Source: Odoribacter sp.
Lineage (GTDB): Bacteria; Bacteroidota; Bacteroidia; Bacteroidales; Muribaculaceae
Length of the DNA stretch: 63,035 nucleotides
Reading direction: 5' to 3'
Assembly (NCBI GenBank): GCA_023663145.1
Contig: JAMPHZ010000017.1
Location: 1-63,035, forward strand
Shown one piece after another: positions 9,243 to 17,684 of the stretch; the first letter of the stretch is position 1, and every line of letters starts with the position of its first letter. The translations under genes were made by a program, and so were the position numbers. The notes below the pieces were generated by a model, which saw only the letters and a program-made list of their open reading frames with translations, searched no databases and was not told the DNA's origin.

Positions 9243-9899
9243 TTACCGCCCAAAAGTTAGGTAGGCAAGATCATTGAGATACAGCTGTGCCTCGGGCCCG
9301 AGATTAAAAATTATATCAAGCACACTCAACCCTGGGATAAAGCCGAGTTCACCGGCACGCACCTGATAATAGGGTGGTTGTGAGTCAAGTGATGGCATGG
9401 AGCGACGAAAATCAGCATCAACCGCAGCATCGGGCACTATGGGGGTCCATTCCACGTTATCATATCCGAGGATTGAACGTACCAAATGATCGGCTCGGCG
9501 GGCGAATTCAATGACCGATGGAGGGGCGTCCCCGCCGGGATCTGAGAACAGGGAGTCGAAGCGGTCGATTATAAATTCAAAAAACGGAGTGCGGCCATAA
9601 GCACTTTCAAGCGTGAGACGGTGTACATGCCACCAGTTTCCATGACGCGATACCGTCACATTGTTCCAACCTGGAGCATCGGTACCTGACGGGCGGCTTA
9701 CCGGCACCGTAAGTTCAAGAGTACCCCGCACATCGGCTACCCTGTAGCGGTGTACAGATTTGGCCCGTTTGTCATAACGGGCGGTTGAGTCAATTACGGC
9801 ATGGCCGAACGCGGCCATAGCGGCGTAGTATTCCGCACCGGGAAACAACCTGGGGGGTAACGCCACAGTGGCATCGGGGAAAAGCACAGGCCGCGACAT
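9243..9899 (-). CDS. WbqC-like family protein
   Basis: 218 residues from the ATG at 9899, which overlaps the lepB stop by one base (TGATG), a coupled arrangement. A longer frame would start inside lepB and is rejected. Features recalled for the WbqC family are an N-terminal stretch ending in AAMAAFGHAVID, the segment KRAKSVHRYRVADVRGTLELTVPV, the aromatic HGNWWHVHRLTLESAYGRTPFFEF, and a C-terminal YYQVRAGELGFIPGLSVLDIIFNLGPEAQLYL. The family occurs in O-antigen clusters and, in Bacteroidetes, next to lepB; its reaction is not firmly established. A cytoplasmic location is inferred because there is no signal peptide. Confidence 0.85.
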   Translation of the reverse strand: MSRPVLFPDATVALPPRLFPGAEYYAAMAAFGHAVIDSTARYDKRAKSVHRYRVADVRGTLELTVPVSRPSGTDAPGWNNVTVSRHGNWWHVHRLTLESAYGRTPFFEFIIDRFDSLFSDPGGDAPPSVIEFARRADHLVRSILGYDNVEWTPIVPDAAVDADFRRSMPSLDSQPPYYQVRAGELGFIPGLSVLDIIFNLGPEAQLYLNDLAYLTFGR

Positions 9900-11368
9900 C
9901 ACTTGTCGGGATTGGCGTCGCGCAGAATACGGTTCCAACGGATACCGCCGTCAAGCAGGCTGCGGTCCTTATCAAATGAGACAAGCACAGCCACCGGAGA
10001 TCCAACGATGTGATCTTCCGGAACGAATCCCCAGAAACGGGAATCCTGAGAGTTGTCGCGGTTATCGCCCATCATGAAATAATAGTCAAGTGCAAAAGTG
10101 TATGTGGGTGCTTCCTTACCGTCAATATATACCTTGCCGTCTTCAGCGAGGTAGGCGTCGTGATGTCCCTCATAGTTGCGGATGCATCGGTTATATATGG
10201 CCCAGGTGTCCGGAGTAAGTTTTATTGAACAGCCTTTCCTGGGTATCCACAGGCCTGAGGGACCGCCATAGTTGGTGAGAGTCCAATCATCGCTGACTCC
10301 CTCGGGGAACAGGAATGCATCTTTGCCTGTAACAGTGAATGCATCTATAGCGTTGTACTTCACCATTCCGTCAATATATCCGAGTTGCCTGAGGCGGGTA
10401 GCAGTTTCAGCAGTCAGGGGCAGATGGTATATATATGGCGACGATGCAGCGGCGGGCAGGTATTCGGCAAGAAATGTGCGTTCCATCTCATTGAAATTGA
10501 GATTTGTCACATCGCCTTCTGTGATGTCAAGCTCATGCATAATGTCGCGGTCGATGGGTCGCGAGGAAGCAATCATATAGTTGAACTGAACGTTCTCCGG
10601 GAACTTCTGTGGCTTGCCGTCGATATAGATTGTGTCGCCGCTGATGCGAATCCGCTGGCCGGGGAGTCCCACCGCGCGCTTCACAAAGTTCTGACGACGG
10701 TCAACCGGCCGATATTTGCGTGTTCCGAATATCTCGGGATGGGAATCAATATATTTGCGGCCATACTTATTCAAAGAGTAATAGTAGTATTCGGCGCTTT
10801 CTTCTCGAAGAGTGAGCACTGTGTCACCTGCCGGGAAGTTGAATACAACTATATCGCCCGCCTCCACGTTGCGCAGACCTTTCAACCGGCGATATGTCAA
10901 TGAAGGTGAGTCAAGATAGCTGTCGGTGCCGATGAAAGGCATGGTGTTGTGTACCAACGGAAAGTGGACAGGTGTCATAGGCACCCGCGGTCCGTAAAGC
11001 ATCTTGTTCACCCACAGATAGTCTCCGGTAAGCAGGGTTTTCTCAAGCGAGGATGAGGGAATCTGATAATTCTGCCCAACGAAAGAGAATATGAAGTATA
11101 CAAGCACCAATGCGTAAACTATTGCATCGACCCATCCCATTATGGTGCGGGTCACCGGGTTCTTGCTTTTTTTCCACCATGTGAACGGTATGAATCCCGT
11201 GATATATATATCAAAGAGCAATAGCCAGAACAGACCAAGCCACCAGTTACCCATCCAGATCACCCAGAGGAAGAAGACCAGCGATACCAAGCCGAAGCGT
11301 ATCCACCGGCTGCGCTTATTGGCTTTGGCACGTTTTATAATCTCGTCTTTTATTTTTTTCAAGTCCAT
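9899..11368 (-). CDS. lepB: Signal peptidase I (extended Bacteroidetes type)
   Basis: Removes signal peptides from exported proteins at the outer face of the inner membrane. Hydrophobic segments at about 24-60 and 78-98 anchor it. The catalytic Ser lies in PSSSLEKT (Ser107 in the PSxS motif) and the general base is Lys230 in FVKRAVGLPGQ. The C-terminal box MMGDNRDNSQDSRFWGFVPEDHIVG is complete. At 489 residues it is longer than the enterobacterial enzyme because of an insert between about 255 and 405, a length normal for Bacteroidales. It overlaps the WbqC-like gene by one base. Confidence 0.97.
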   Translation of the reverse strand: MDLKKIKDEIIKRAKANKRSRWIRFGLVSLVFFLWVIWMGNWWLGLFWLLLFDIYITGFIPFTWWKKSKNPVTRTIMGWVDAIVYALVLVYFIFSFVGQNYQIPSSSLEKTLLTGDYLWVNKMLYGPRVPMTPVHFPLVHNTMPFIGTDSYLDSPSLTYRRLKGLRNVEAGDIVVFNFPAGDTVLTLREESAEYYYYSLNKYGRKYIDSHPEIFGTRKYRPVDRRQNFVKRAVGLPGQRIRISGDTIYIDGKPQKFPENVQFNYMIASSRPIDRDIMHELDITEGDVTNLNFNEMERTFLAEYLPAAASSPYIYHLPLTAETATRLRQLGYIDGMVKYNAIDAFTVTGKDAFLFPEGVSDDWTLTNYGGPSGLWIPRKGCSIKLTPDTWAIYNRCIRNYEGHHDAYLAEDGKVYIDGKEAPTYTFALDYYFMMGDNRDNSQDSRFWGFVPEDHIVGSPVAVLVSFDKDRSLLDGGIRWNRILRDANPDK

Positions 11369-11418
11369 TGTTTTATATCTGAAAAATTACCGCGGAAAGC
11401 GGATGTGCGGTAAAAAAA

Positions 11419-12549
11419 TCATATATCCTTGCGCCATGCGCGGCGACGGCGGTGCTGCCGGCGTTCGAAGTATTCCCACTGGCGCTGCACGTTCTCATTC
11501 CCCTCAAGTTCAAGATTTGATTCAGCCCACTTGTAGCCATTAGCTATATAACATGGAATCAGATCATTAAATATCAAGGCGTTCACACCTTTTGACTGAT
11601 AATCAGGAGCCACTGCCACGAGCAGAAGGTCTACCACATCTGTCTTTCCGCGAATAGCCTTGAGCAGGTGATACCATCCTGTGGGAAACAGTTTGCCTCC
11701 TGCGCGGCGGAGAGCCTGCGACATTGATGGCATGGAGATACCCACTGCCACCAGTTTGTCGTTCTCATCCACCACAACGCACACGTCTTCGAGCCGGATT
11801 ATTCCAAGATATATATCTATGTAATGATCAATTTCAGCCGTTGTCAGCGGAGAATATCCGTACAGATCATCGTAGGCCTCATTTATGAGTTCAAACAGAG
11901 CATGTCCATATTCCTCCTTTATCTTTTTGCGGGATGTGAATTTGATGACACGCAGTTTATACTTCCGTGCGACAATATCGGCGATGCGACGATACTTTTC
12001 AGGTACGGCGTCGGGCACTTTCATGCGGAATTCCACCCAGTCGACATCTTTACTGAAGCCCATACGCTCCATATGCGCCGGATAGTATGGGTAGTTATAA
12101 ATGGTGGCCATTGTGCCCATCTCGTCGAATCCTTCTATGAGCATTCCTTCATGGTCCATGTCGCTGAATCCCATAGGGCCAACCATTGCGGTGCAGCCAT
12201 GTTGTTGCCCCCACCGGGCAGCAGCCTCAAAAAGAGCGTCAACCACTTCCTTGTCGTCAATGAAGTCAACGAACCCGAACCGCATCACCTGGGTGCCGGT
12301 GCGGCTGTTTACAATTTCATTGATAATTGCGGTTATTCGCCCGACGGGTTTTCCGTCGCGATATGCCATGAACATCTGGGCCTTGCAGTGATCGAATGCC
12401 GGATTCTTCTTAGGCGATAGCGTGCCCATCTCATCCATGATCAATGGAGGCACATAGCATTCGTTCCCTTTATAAAGATTGATGCCGAATTTAATATATT
12501 TCTTGAGATTAGCGCTTGTGGGCGCTATTTTTTCAACGTTAACAGCCAT
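11419..12549 (-). CDS. GNAT-like N-acetyltransferase family protein
   Basis: 376-residue cytoplasmic protein. The C-terminal half has a GNAT-like core (VVVDENDKLVAVGISM, then VVDLLLVAVAPDYQSKGVNALIFNDLI, where QSKGV corresponds to the acetyl-CoA-binding loop). The N-terminal half repeats a similar fold (AYRDGKPVGRITAIIN). It is a conserved Bacteroidetes protein often annotated simply as N-acetyltransferase; the substrate is unknown. The last residues are strongly basic (ERRQHRRRRAWRKD), suggesting contact with nucleic acid or membrane phosphate; that is inference. It follows the pseudokinase gene by 12 bp. Confidence 0.75.
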   Translation of the reverse strand: MAVNVEKIAPTSANLKKYIKFGINLYKGNECYVPPLIMDEMGTLSPKKNPAFDHCKAQMFMAYRDGKPVGRITAIINEIVNSRTGTQVMRFGFVDFIDDKEVVDALFEAAARWGQQHGCTAMVGPMGFSDMDHEGMLIEGFDEMGTMATIYNYPYYPAHMERMGFSKDVDWVEFRMKVPDAVPEKYRRIADIVARKYKLRVIKFTSRKKIKEEYGHALFELINEAYDDLYGYSPLTTAEIDHYIDIYLGIIRLEDVCVVVDENDKLVAVGISMPSMSQALRRAGGKLFPTGWYHLLKAIRGKTDVVDLLLVAVAPDYQSKGVNALIFNDLIPCYIANGYKWAESNLELEGNENVQRQWEYFERRQHRRRRAWRKDI

Positions 12550-12561
12550 AGCAGGTGATAT

Positions 12562-13311
12562 TTATGCGGGTTTAGGCCCCCATGGCGATGAAAGCCACAG
12601 CAACAGGAGCACCATCACAGCAAGAAACGCAATCATGATGATATATAACCGATTGGAACGTTGTCCGCTGAGGGCCATGCGGAGTTGCTGTGTATCCCGG
12701 TAGCGGCGACGTGGATCAGGATCAAGACATCGCTCGGCCACGCGGCGCAGCAGTGGAGCATCGGAATCTGTAGCGTCGAGCACTTCCTTTATCACCAGGC
12801 CGTAATTGCGGATGTCCTCGGATGTATCAACGGGTGTCAAAGCCTTGCGTTGTTCAAAGCCTACGTCAATCAGCTTGAGATTACCTATATTCTCGGTAAA
12901 TATTATATTTTCGGGGCGCAGGGGATGATGAGCCAGATGGTTTTCCTGAATGTATTCCATTGCATCGACAAGTTGCCGGCTCAGTTTATCTACATGTGCC
13001 GGGGTTACCTTACGCTCACGTATCAGCTTACGCAAAGAGTCTCCGTATACGTCATCGGTAATGATACTCATGCCAAGTGAGGGCACATCCTCGAGGTCAT
13101 TGATCATTATGATATTAGGATGAGCCAGATTGTAACGCACATCAAATTCCTTCTCAAGCATTGCGCGCATGTCAGGGTCGTCCTTGTACTGCGGCTTAAG
13201 CGTTTTAAGCATCACCCACTTGCCGAACTTCTTGGCAGTGTAAACGTCATAAAACTCCTCATCCCACTCAGGGAGGTGCTCAAGCTCGCTCCAGCGTTGT
13301 CTGTTATCCAT
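12562..13311 (-). CDS. Membrane-anchored protein kinase-like protein, probable pseudokinase
   Basis: 249 residues with a Ser/Thr-kinase fold. The Lys of subdomain II is present (VMLK, Lys36). The catalytic loop reads HHPLRPENI (128-136), so the HRD aspartate is Pro130 while Lys-like Arg and Asn135 remain. The metal-binding DFG is DVG (Asp149). No glycine-rich loop is recognisable. A single hydrophobic helix (about 222-240, RLYIIMIAFLAVMVLLLLWL) near the C-terminus would anchor it with the kinase-like domain in the cytoplasm. Lack of the catalytic base predicts no or weak phosphotransfer. It begins a unit with the GNAT gene 12 bp downstream. Role unknown; a binding or sensing role is inference. 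Confidence 0.8.
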   Translation of the reverse strand: MDNRQRWSELEHLPEWDEEFYDVYTAKKFGKWVMLKTLKPQYKDDPDMRAMLEKEFDVRYNLAHPNIIMINDLEDVPSLGMSIITDDVYGDSLRKLIRERKVTPAHVDKLSRQLVDAMEYIQENHLAHHPLRPENIIFTENIGNLKLIDVGFEQRKALTPVDTSEDIRNYGLVIKEVLDATDSDAPLLRRVAERCLDPDPRRRYRDTQQLRMALSGQRSNRLYIIMIAFLAVMVLLLLWLSSPWGPKPA

Positions 13312-13323
13312 CTTCAGTCAATG

Positions 13324-13348
13324 CAAATATAAATGAGCCACAAAGTTA
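13324..13348 (-). promoter_or_regulatory. Two -7 boxes ahead of the pseudokinase gene
   Basis: TAACTTTG (13348..13341) and TATATTTG (13331..13324) both match TAnnTTTG on the minus strand, just upstream of the ATG at 13311. The nearer box would leave almost no leader, so the farther one is the better candidate. Neither has a TTTG at exactly 19 bp. Confidence 0.5.
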
Positions 13349-13391
13349 AGAAAAAAAATTCAAGCATAGCCCCAAAAAACATATTTTTACA

Positions 13392-13427
13392 TGACAATAG
13401 CCCGGCTACATGGCCGGGCTATTGTCA
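13392..13427 (-). terminator. Perfect 15-bp hairpin at the end of the barrel-protein gene
   Basis: TGACAATAGCCCGGC pairs perfectly with its complement across a 6-nt loop; the gene's stop codon lies in the stem. The U-run that follows in the minus direction is poor, so it may stabilise the 3' end as much as terminate. Confidence 0.55.
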
Positions 13428-15836
13428 TTTGCGACCCACAAGGTCGTCGTTTTCAATGGAGGTTGCGGTTTTCTTTACCTGGGCCTGAAGTGAACCGAAC
13501 CGGTAACTTACCGTGACGCGGAATGCGATGCCTGAAGGGCGTATGTCATCAGTCCGGCCGGTGAAATCGCCGTTGACAGTGTAGGTGCAGAAACGGGCAC
13601 GCGATGATGAAATGGGATTATTCAGTGATAACCGGATATTAAGACGTTTGTCTTTCAGGAAACCTCTGCTGAGGGAAAGACCATAATATAATGCGCTTGA
13701 GAATGATTCTTTTGTATAGCCGTAAACTCCATTTAGCCAACCATCAGAGTAATATGCGAATACTTCGCCCTGGACACCCCATGGCAGGCTCTGTCGCAAC
13801 TGTGCATATATGTTAGGCGACCAACGTGACAGGCGCATTCCACTTTGGGAAGCATGTTGCCATCGGGCCGATGCGTTTATCATGAATGTGGTTTTCGAGG
13901 TTACCGACCATTGGGTGTAAAGCGAGAAACCAAGATTGCGCAAGTGGCCTATATTGGCGTAGGTGGTGTTGATCAGATTATTGTCGTCAAGGAACTTGAC
14001 CGATGCCACTCCATTGTTGGTAAGATCATAATTTACATTAAACTGCAATGTAACTTTAGGTTTTATGAGCATATAGTTGAGTTTCATTGACTGCCGGCGG
14101 GCACTGCCTAGATCGGGATTGCCGTAGCTCAATGAATATGGGGAAATGGTAACAGCCGGATTCAGATAAGATATACCGGGGCGGCTGATTGATGTGGCAT
14201 AATTGAATGACAATGAGTTAGCATCATTAACTTGCCACGATACGGCAGCCGATGGCACCAAGTCGCTTAGATTGGCGGAGAAATCGGGTTCAGAGCCGTC
14301 GGGGTATGAAGCTTTCAGGTGTGAGTATTCATAACGCAGACCGGCGCGCAAGCTTACGCTCTTTAGTTTCACGGAATATTGGGCGTAGGCGGCGGCAATA
14401 TCAGTATTGTGGGAAAATTCATCATCTACGGTCCCGACACCAGTATAATCAAAATTATTGATTGAGTGGTTGCGGCGGAATATGCCTTTGACACCGAGAT
14501 TAAGGGTGTGCTTGTCGCCGAAAGGACGGCTCCAGTCACCTTGGAAAGTGTGCTCGAAGAAACTGAGTTTGTACTTGGAGAGGATTGCAGAATATGGAAT
14601 GTCTATTCCCTGTACATCGTTATAGTAGCTGTTTATCCGGTTATTTTGATCTGTATGGGACAGCATGTAGGACAGTGTTATATTCTCGCCCTTGCGATGT
14701 GTTGAGTGCTGGTAGTTGAAACTGGCGTCTATATCTACATATTTTATTCCGGGAGAGTCCTCATACACAGAATAATTGCTGACTTGATTACCGGCGGGAT
14801 CAAACGCCGGGTTTACCGAGTTGCCTTTACTGTTTGCGTCATAAGTGTAACCATTTATCTCTGCCGTAAACAGGTTCAGGGTATCAAGCTGTAAGGAGCC
14901 ATCAAAACCAAAATAACAGATGTTGCCTTTGGACCGCTCGCTTGATGAAGATGTGCGCTGCGATCCGTCAGGGTATATTATTTCCTCATACCGCTCCGAT
15001 CTCATGCGTCTACCGCTTAAATTCTGATATCCGCCATAGATATTGAATGTCAGCTTGTCAATTTCAGTTGTCATCCATGCATTTGCCATAGGGGCATCCG
15101 AGTTGGTGTCCCAATGTGCGGCCACGGTGCCGAGCACTCCTTTAATCGAGGTGTTATCTTCCGTGATTATATTCAGAATCGCGGTGGTACCCTCGGCATC
15201 ATACTCGGCGCCGGGCTCTGTGATAACTTCAATGCGTTTTATCATTGAAGCCGGCATGGCGGCAAAAAGGTCCTTTGCGTTGCGGCTCATGGAATTATTG
15301 GGCCGGCCGTTTTTATAGATTTTGAAATTAGTGGAACCGTTGACTTTTATGGTACCGTCGGGATCTACTGAAACGAGAGGCACCTTACGCAGAATGTCGT
15401 TTACCATCACGGTAGGACGCTCCGGATCAGCCTGAACATCATAGCCGATACGGTCAATCTGTCTTATCACCAGGGGGCGCTGTGCAGTTACAGTGAGTCC
15501 TTCGAGTTGCGTGGCACTCTCTGCCATGGATATGTTACCCAGATTTACAACCGGAGTGGAAGCGTCAAGGCTGAACTCACGATCTACTGTGGCCATGCCT
15601 GTATATGAAAACTCAAGGCGGTATGATCCGGCCGAGTCGACAGGCTGCGTGAAAGAACCGGAAACATCGGTGGTGTTTGATATCAACGGGTTGTCACTGC
15701 CGGCCGGATAGATACGATAGGTGGCATAAGGAAGCCCGTCACCTACTGAGTCGGTGACGGTGGCCGAAACTTCATAAGCTTGTGATGTGAGAGTAACGGA
15801 TGCAAGCAGTGCTGCAAGAATAAGGGAACGTAACAT
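13425..15836 (-). CDS. Outer-membrane beta-barrel receptor (OMP_b-brl_3-like)
   Basis: 803 residues. A signal peptide (MLRSLILAALLASVTLTSQA) is followed by a carboxypeptidase-regulatory-like beta-sandwich (about 22-105; SATVTDSVGDGLPYATYRIYP), then a plug-like domain (about 110-220, with IKRIEVITEPGAEYDAEGTTAILNIIT) and a long beta-barrel to the end. This order matches the Bacteroidetes 'outer membrane beta-barrel family protein' group, relatives of TonB-dependent receptors. The substrate cannot be read from the sequence, and no SusD partner is adjacent. It follows the M64 peptidase gene, but a hairpin separates them. It lacks the usual aromatic final residue (ends NDDLVGRK). Confidence 0.85.
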   Translation of the reverse strand: MLRSLILAALLASVTLTSQAYEVSATVTDSVGDGLPYATYRIYPAGSDNPLISNTTDVSGSFTQPVDSAGSYRLEFSYTGMATVDREFSLDASTPVVNLGNISMAESATQLEGLTVTAQRPLVIRQIDRIGYDVQADPERPTVMVNDILRKVPLVSVDPDGTIKVNGSTNFKIYKNGRPNNSMSRNAKDLFAAMPASMIKRIEVITEPGAEYDAEGTTAILNIITEDNTSIKGVLGTVAAHWDTNSDAPMANAWMTTEIDKLTFNIYGGYQNLSGRRMRSERYEEIIYPDGSQRTSSSSERSKGNICYFGFDGSLQLDTLNLFTAEINGYTYDANSKGNSVNPAFDPAGNQVSNYSVYEDSPGIKYVDIDASFNYQHSTHRKGENITLSYMLSHTDQNNRINSYYNDVQGIDIPYSAILSKYKLSFFEHTFQGDWSRPFGDKHTLNLGVKGIFRRNHSINNFDYTGVGTVDDEFSHNTDIAAAYAQYSVKLKSVSLRAGLRYEYSHLKASYPDGSEPDFSANLSDLVPSAAVSWQVNDANSLSFNYATSISRPGISYLNPAVTISPYSLSYGNPDLGSARRQSMKLNYMLIKPKVTLQFNVNYDLTNNGVASVKFLDDNNLINTTYANIGHLRNLGFSLYTQWSVTSKTTFMINASARWQHASQSGMRLSRWSPNIYAQLRQSLPWGVQGEVFAYYSDGWLNGVYGYTKESFSSALYYGLSLSRGFLKDKRLNIRLSLNNPISSSRARFCTYTVNGDFTGRTDDIRPSGIAFRVTVSYRFGSLQAQVKKTATSIENDDLVGRK

Positions 15837-15879
15837 ATATATATTTTAACCTAATTGGAAACTCTTTTCAATAAATAAG

Positions 15880-15915
15880 ACGCATGGATTGGCAAAAAAT
15901 GACAAATCCATGCGT
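15880..15915 (-). terminator. Hairpin terminator after the M64 peptidase gene
   Basis: An 11-bp stem (ACGCATGGATT with AATCCATGCGT) lies 7 bp past the stop of the minus-strand peptidase gene and before the receptor start. The T-run is better in the plus direction (GCGTTTTTT), so minus-strand efficiency is uncertain. Confidence 0.55.
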
Positions 15916-15921
15916 TTTTTA

Positions 15922-17175
15922 TCAAAAATTTGTGTAAAAACCAATCATACGGCTGATAGCCAGGGTGCAGGCGGGGCAAAAATGGAGAGTATCGTTGGAG
16001 TGCATGCGGCAATCGGGTGCGGATCTCCACACACCATGGCTGCGGTAACCGCCACCTTCAATAAGGCGAGGTTCATCAAGTGTCTCCCACTTGCCTGTGA
16101 AGTTGATCTGCGTTGTGATATTTCGCTCCCATGGCTCCACGCCGTCGGGATAGGTGTCGACGGCATAATCATCGTCGTCATAATAATATTCATCGGCCAG
16201 GCCGGCAAAGCTGTGTCCGAACTCATGCACCACCACATTCTCAAACAGGCGGTGACCGGCGGCCGTGACGGTGTATAAATTGAATATTCCGCCTCCGCCA
16301 TATTCATCCGTATTGGCGAGGATGATTGCATGATGGCAGCCGGCATCGGCCATCGCGTCATATACGCGCCATACGGCGGGTACAGTGAGATACCTGTCAG
16401 AGTAGAATGTGGAGAAATGTGAGCCGAATGCCGTGTCAAGCCAATTTCCATTGGCGGGCACGCTCACGCCTGACTGCCTCGAAGGTGTCTCGATTGCGAC
16501 AAAGTCAAAATACTGGGCTGCCGATGTGAATGGCTCGGTTCCAAGAATGGCACTTGAAGCCCGTGTAGCATAGTCGTGGAATTGATCCATATCCTCGGCA
16601 GCATATCCCTCGGCAATTATTGCCACCCTGATTTTATTTGCTGAGGGTGCCGAGCCTGTAAATATGCGTTTGGCGGGTAACGTTCCTCCCAGGCAATGCC
16701 TGATCAGGATGTCGGAGGGATCAATATCACGGGCAGCATGTGCAATAACTTTATGATACCTGTCACGCAAGGTGATTACGGCGCGGACCGGCATGCGCGG
16801 CATAGGCACCAGTGCCGATCCTTCCATTGCCCGCGGACCTGAACAATCGTCACTTGCAAGCCATTCCTGAAACAGGGTGCTGAAAGGCATGCGGTAAAGG
16901 GTGTCGCCTGTGATTGCCGACATAAGTGTTATATCGGCTGCGGCCGGAAGCACAAGGCTGTCGAGTGATGTAGTGCGTCCGTGCCATCCGTCGTACGCAC
17001 ACAGCCGTGCAAAGGATATTCTCACGTCAGCAGGATCCTGCGACCCGCTCAACACATAGTCAATGCGCAGGGTAGAGTCACAGAGTCCGTCAGGCAATGT
17101 GCCGGCTGCCATGGCCATCACAGTAGCGCACATGGCCATGACAAAAGACAGAAACCGCTCAGTTATTATCTTCAA
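15922..17175 (-). CDS. Secreted M64-family metallopeptidase
   Basis: 417 residues with an N-terminal signal peptide (FLSFVMAMCATVMAMAAG). An N-terminal beta domain (about 30-150) precedes the zinc-peptidase domain. The active site is HEFGH (317-321) followed by SFAGLADEY, with Asp328 as the likely third ligand; this HEFGHxxxxLADEY pattern defines family M64, whose founder is the Clostridium IgA protease. Related Bacteroides proteins are annotated 'IgA peptidase M64', though immunoglobulin cleavage here is not shown. The start overlaps the regulator gene upstream by 17 bp, so they are probably co-expressed. A second Met at codon 13 is a possible alternative start. Confidence 0.92.
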   Translation of the reverse strand: MKIITERFLSFVMAMCATVMAMAAGTLPDGLCDSTLRIDYVLSGSQDPADVRISFARLCAYDGWHGRTTSLDSLVLPAAADITLMSAITGDTLYRMPFSTLFQEWLASDDCSGPRAMEGSALVPMPRMPVRAVITLRDRYHKVIAHAARDIDPSDILIRHCLGGTLPAKRIFTGSAPSANKIRVAIIAEGYAAEDMDQFHDYATRASSAILGTEPFTSAAQYFDFVAIETPSRQSGVSVPANGNWLDTAFGSHFSTFYSDRYLTVPAVWRVYDAMADAGCHHAIILANTDEYGGGGIFNLYTVTAAGHRLFENVVVHEFGHSFAGLADEYYYDDDDYAVDTYPDGVEPWERNITTQINFTGKWETLDEPRLIEGGGYRSHGVWRSAPDCRMHSNDTLHFCPACTLAISRMIGFYTNF

Positions 17176-17623
17176 TTTGCATCTGGCGCTTGAAGATCTG
17201 CTTGAATGAGATGAGGGTCTCGGTGCGGGCCATGCCTAATTCCTGAATCTTCTGCAGGATGTGAAGCAGGTGGTCGTTATTGCGGGCATACAGCTTTATG
17301 AATATGTCATATTGGCCGGTGGTGTAATGACACTCGACAATTTCGGGCATTTCCTCAAGAGCTGCCACCACCGAATTGTACTGTGCCGGATCTCGCAGGT
17401 ATAGCCCGACGTAAGCACAGGTATCATAACCCACAGCTGTGGGGTCAATAAGGCATTCGCTGCCTTTGATTATTCCTATATATGTAAGACGCTGTATGCG
17501 CTGATGTATGGCGGCACCTGAGACGCCACATTCCCTTGCTATTTCGAGATAGGGCTTGCGGGCGTTGCCTGATAAGTTACGTAGGATGTTTAAGTCAAGT
17601 TGATCTAACGATTGGCGGGACAT
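17159..17623 (-). CDS. Lrp/AsnC-family transcriptional regulator
   Basis: 154 residues from the ATG at 17623 (MSRQSLDQLDLNILRNL); a longer upstream frame adds 36 residues with no family counterpart. Residues 6-55 form the AsnC-type helix-turn-helix (ARECGVSGAAIHQRIQRLTYIGII), and 70-150 the RAM ligand-binding/oligomerisation domain (TCAYVGLYLRDPAQYNSVV...). Such proteins respond to amino acids or similar metabolites. Coupling to a secreted peptidase suggests linkage to peptide or amino-acid supply, which is inference. Confidence 0.93.
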   Translation of the reverse strand: MSRQSLDQLDLNILRNLSGNARKPYLEIARECGVSGAAIHQRIQRLTYIGIIKGSECLIDPTAVGYDTCAYVGLYLRDPAQYNSVVAALEEMPEIVECHYTTGQYDIFIKLYARNNDHLLHILQKIQELGMARTETLISFKQIFKRQMQIEDNN

Positions 17624-17684
17624 AAATAGTTTCTTATATCTTATATATGTGTATATGTGATGATTTGTAAGCTTTGTATCTGAT

